DNA of 64,000 nt, from the NCBI RefSeq assembly GCF_001020205.1, contig NZ_CP011663.1, forward strand, positions 3,534,001 through 3,598,000. Reading direction: 5' to 3'. Source of the DNA: Clostridium sporogenes (lineage in GTDB: Bacteria > Bacillota > Clostridia > Clostridiales > Clostridiaceae). Positions within the stretch are counted from its first letter, which is position 1. Each line of letters begins with the position of its first letter. This document shows, in pieces, positions 61,932-64,000 of this stretch. Made by a program: the position numbers and the translations under genes. A model generated the notes under the pieces. The model did not search any database, was not told where the DNA came from, and worked only from the letters and a program-made list of their open reading frames with translations.

Positions 61932-62867
61932 TTATTCTATTTCATATAAAATACGATTTGTACTTTTCTTTACTTCTTCAAAGCTAAATCCCCTTCTTAA
62001 CAAATAATTACTCAATCTTCTATAAATTTTATTTTTATCATCTTCTGATTTTATTATAATATCATATCTTTTTCTAGCAAGTATATCAATATTCTCTTTA
62101 TAACTACTATTTTTATTGTTAGAATGTGAATTATTATGAAATTCATCTAAATTTTCGTCTTTTATGTTATCTTCTGTATTTTTATTTAATTTTATATCTT
62201 GTTCATCTAAGAATATATTATTGTCTTTATATAAATTTTCATTAGATTTAATCTCATTTATTATCCATTCAGCAATATTAGAATTATATCCTCTGGATAT
62301 AATGTATGCCCATATTTTTTTATATATTTTAAATTTATCTTTTTCCCTTAATATCATAATTTTATATTTTTTCTCTGCTGATTTATAGGCTATTTTTTTC
62401 TCTTTTTCTTCATCTATATTATTTATCTTTTCAATTACTATGCTTTCCTTTATTCCTTTATTTAAAAGAGCATATTTTATTTTATTTCTTCCATAAATAT
62501 TTAATTTTTCTCTTATATACATATCACAATATTTATTATCATCTATAAAATCATAATCCTTCAAAAATTTAATAACCCTATCTACAGTATCCTTATCATA
62601 TTCCTTTGAATATAGTTTTTCTTTAACTTGGCTTTCTGTTTTTAAAGATTTCTCTATATATTTTAAAGCATAACCTTTGGCTTTTATATAATTATCCTCT
62701 CTAATTATATCATTAAGATTATTTTCATCTATAACCTTACCCTTTTTAAGATTATGATAGTATATTAATTCTGAACTACATGCAAAATTAAATTCTTCAT
62801 TTATATAAACATTTACCCTATCTTTATTTCTTTTTTGGACTTCTATCTTAGTAATAACATTTGACAT
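61932..62867 (-). CDS. recX: RecX-like regulatory protein, enlarged
   Basis: 311 residues, against about 150-270 in most RecX. The N-terminal beta segment (1-55) is followed by RecX three-helix repeats, with ALKYIEKSLKTESQVKEKLYSKEY and FLKDYDFIDDNKYCDMYIREKLN typical. A low-complexity Asn/Glu/Asp-rich insert (about 210-255) separates two similar repeats (DKFKIYKKIWAYIISRGYNS and DKNKIYRRLSNYLLRRGFSF). RecX inhibits RecA filament growth. The basic helices remain, so function is likely kept. Confidence 0.9.
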   Translation of the reverse strand: MSNVITKIEVQKRNKDRVNVYINEEFNFACSSELIYYHNLKKGKVIDENNLNDIIREDNYIKAKGYALKYIEKSLKTESQVKEKLYSKEYDKDTVDRVIKFLKDYDFIDDNKYCDMYIREKLNIYGRNKIKYALLNKGIKESIVIEKINNIDEEKEKKIAYKSAEKKYKIMILREKDKFKIYKKIWAYIISRGYNSNIAEWIINEIKSNENLYKDNNIFLDEQDIKLNKNTEDNIKDENLDEFHNNSHSNNKNSSYKENIDILARKRYDIIIKSEDDKNKIYRRLSNYLLRRGFSFEEVKKSTNRILYEIE

Positions 62868-62888
62868 ATTTTTGCACTCCCGAAATGG

Positions 62889-64000
62889 TTATTGATTTAA
62901 AAGTATGTGTATAGTAGGTTTATTTAGTACTTTATTAGCTACATTATATATATCCTCTTCTTTTATTCCATCTAAATCTTTCATATCTTCATAGAACTGA
63001 AAAATGCTTTCCTCATCTATTATTTGATGAAAAGCATAATTTCCTATATCAGTTACATCCTCTAAAGTAAAAGCAATAGCTGTTTTTAATATCTTTTTCA
63101 TAAGATTTATAGTATTACTATCAAAACCTATATTACCTTTTTTTATACTTTCTATACAATGATTTATAACTTCTAAAGTTTCATCTACATTTTCTCTTCC
63201 TACTGAGGTATATATATACAAAGTCTTTACATGAGGTGATAAATCTAAATCTGTATATACATCGTAGGCAAATCCTCTCTTTTCCCTAAGTTCTCTAAAC
63301 AATACAGAATTTCCACTTTCACCTAATCTGTGGCTTAATATTGTAAGTGCTAATTCCTCTTTTTTACTTAAACCATGTAATGTAAATAAATATACTACTG
63401 TACTTTGTTCTACATTATTCTTGTAAGAAACTTTCTTTAAAAATCTATTCTTTTCTTCTAAGACTTTTTCTCTTTTAAATTCTTTCCATAACCAATCTTT
63501 AAAATACTTTTCTACAATACTTACTACGTAATTATGTGGAAAATCAGAAACTATAGATATAAAACAATTATTAGGTACATAATATCTTTCATAAAATCTT
63601 ATAAGTTTGTCTCTGGTAAAAGATTTTACTATTTTCTCATTTCCTAAAGTATCATATTTTAATGGACTTTTATCAAAAGCTGTTTCATTTACCTTTTTAA
63701 AAGAATAATCCTCTAAGTCGTCCTTACTTCCTCTTATTTCAGATAAAATTACCTCTCTTTCCCTTTCTATCTCTTCCTGAGGGAATAGACAATTTTGAAA
63801 CATATCTCCTAAAATTTCTATAGATTTTTCCAGTTCTTCTTCTAAAACAGTTATACTGCATACTGTAGAATTACTATCTGTATATGCATTGTATTCCCCG
63901 CCTAAATTTTCTAATTCTCTATTTAAAGTTTCATTATCTTTGTATTTAGTTCCTTTAAAAAGCATATGTTCTATAAAATGACTTATACCCTTTTGTTTTT
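62889..64000 (-). CDS. M16-family zinc peptidase, 5' partial
   Basis: The frame stays open to the last base, so the start is beyond the window; the Met at 63965 is internal. The zinc motif HxxEH is visible just upstream of it (SHFIEHMLFKGT, 63999-63951), and the downstream Glu is in EREREVILSEIRG. The gene encodes a pitrilysin/processing-protease-like M16B protein (370 residues visible). The C-terminal half has the expected second M16 domain (LRFYERYYVPNNCFISIVSD). It is probably a cytosolic peptidase of the YmxG/MlpA type; some members are secreted. It lies 21 bases before recX. Confidence 0.92.
   Translation of the reverse strand, partial: KQKGISHFIEHMLFKGTKYKDNETLNRELENLGGEYNAYTDSNSTVCSITVLEEELEKSIEILGDMFQNCLFPQEEIEREREVILSEIRGSKDDLEDYSFKKVNETAFDKSPLKYDTLGNEKIVKSFTRDKLIRFYERYYVPNNCFISIVSDFPHNYVVSIVEKYFKDWLWKEFKREKVLEEKNRFLKKVSYKNNVEQSTVVYLFTLHGLSKKEELALTILSHRLGESGNSVLFRELREKRGFAYDVYTDLDLSPHVKTLYIYTSVGRENVDETLEVINHCIESIKKGNIGFDSNTINLMKKILKTAIAFTLEDVTDIGNYAFHQIIDEESIFQFYEDMKDLDGIKEEDIYNVANKVLNKPTIHILLNQ

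Overview
The window looks like the chromosome of a low-GC, spore-forming Firmicute. The very AT-rich sequence, short intergenic spaces, T-box leaders, spore genes, N-acetylated lysine pathway and collagen-like exosporium proteins all fit a Clostridium of the proteolytic C. botulinum / C. sporogenes type. The species is inferred from gene content, not shown by a marker gene.

Layout. 1-8.5 kb is a spore-surface island. It holds a large propeller/coiled-coil protein cut by the window edge, a cysteine-rich protein on the minus strand, a glycosyltransferase with TPR repeats, and three collagen-like (Gly-Pro-Thr) proteins. Two of these share a Cys-rich leader and a duplicated upstream region that looks like a mother-cell sigma promoter. 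The third has a reversed domain order, a 23-copy 45-bp array and a premature stop. 8.6-21.2 kb, all minus strand, is translation and housekeeping: zapA, pheT, pheS with a Phe T-box, an rRNA methyltransferase, the KtrAB potassium system, infC-rpmI-rplT with an L20-type leader, thrS with a Thr T-box, and ytxC. 21.4-33.3 kb holds a GME-fold protein, an ABC exporter, five tRNAs (Val-Asp-Phe-Gly-Cys), hslO, a methyltransferase, a small acid-soluble spore protein and the oppABCDF peptide importer.

33.7-39.5 kb is the lysine/diaminopimelate locus: asd, dapA, dapB, a PLP aminotransferase and dapH. A strongly folded 180-nt element lies between dapA and dapB, and a 615-bp foldback element lies between dapB and the aminotransferase. 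39.5-48.9 kb has a two-OB-fold SSB-like protein, an unknown gene with a hairpin against its ribosome site, a PdaB-like deacetylase, DUF4364, a YVTN propeller, a TSCPD protein, folC, and valS with a GNAT gene under a Val T-box. 49-60 kb holds a BceAB-type ABC transporter and an NMT1/SsuABC-type importer, whose binding protein is split from its other subunits by a 1,430-residue 2-hydroxyacyl-CoA dehydratase activase-like gene. 60-64 kb has a TPR protein, a CvpA/transglutaminase membrane protein, an enlarged RecX and an M16 peptidase cut by the window edge.

How the parts work together. The aminoacyl-tRNA synthetase operons each sense their own uncharged tRNA; the specifier codons read UUC, ACC and GUA. 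The dap genes feed both lysine and peptidoglycan or dipicolinate precursors. The spore-surface island supplies collagen-like filaments, a candidate glycosyltransferase to modify their Thr residues and a cysteine-rich partner. The most novel material is this island (a Cys-rich anchor motif, an inverted collagen protein and its nonsense codon) together with the two foldback or structured elements in the dap locus.
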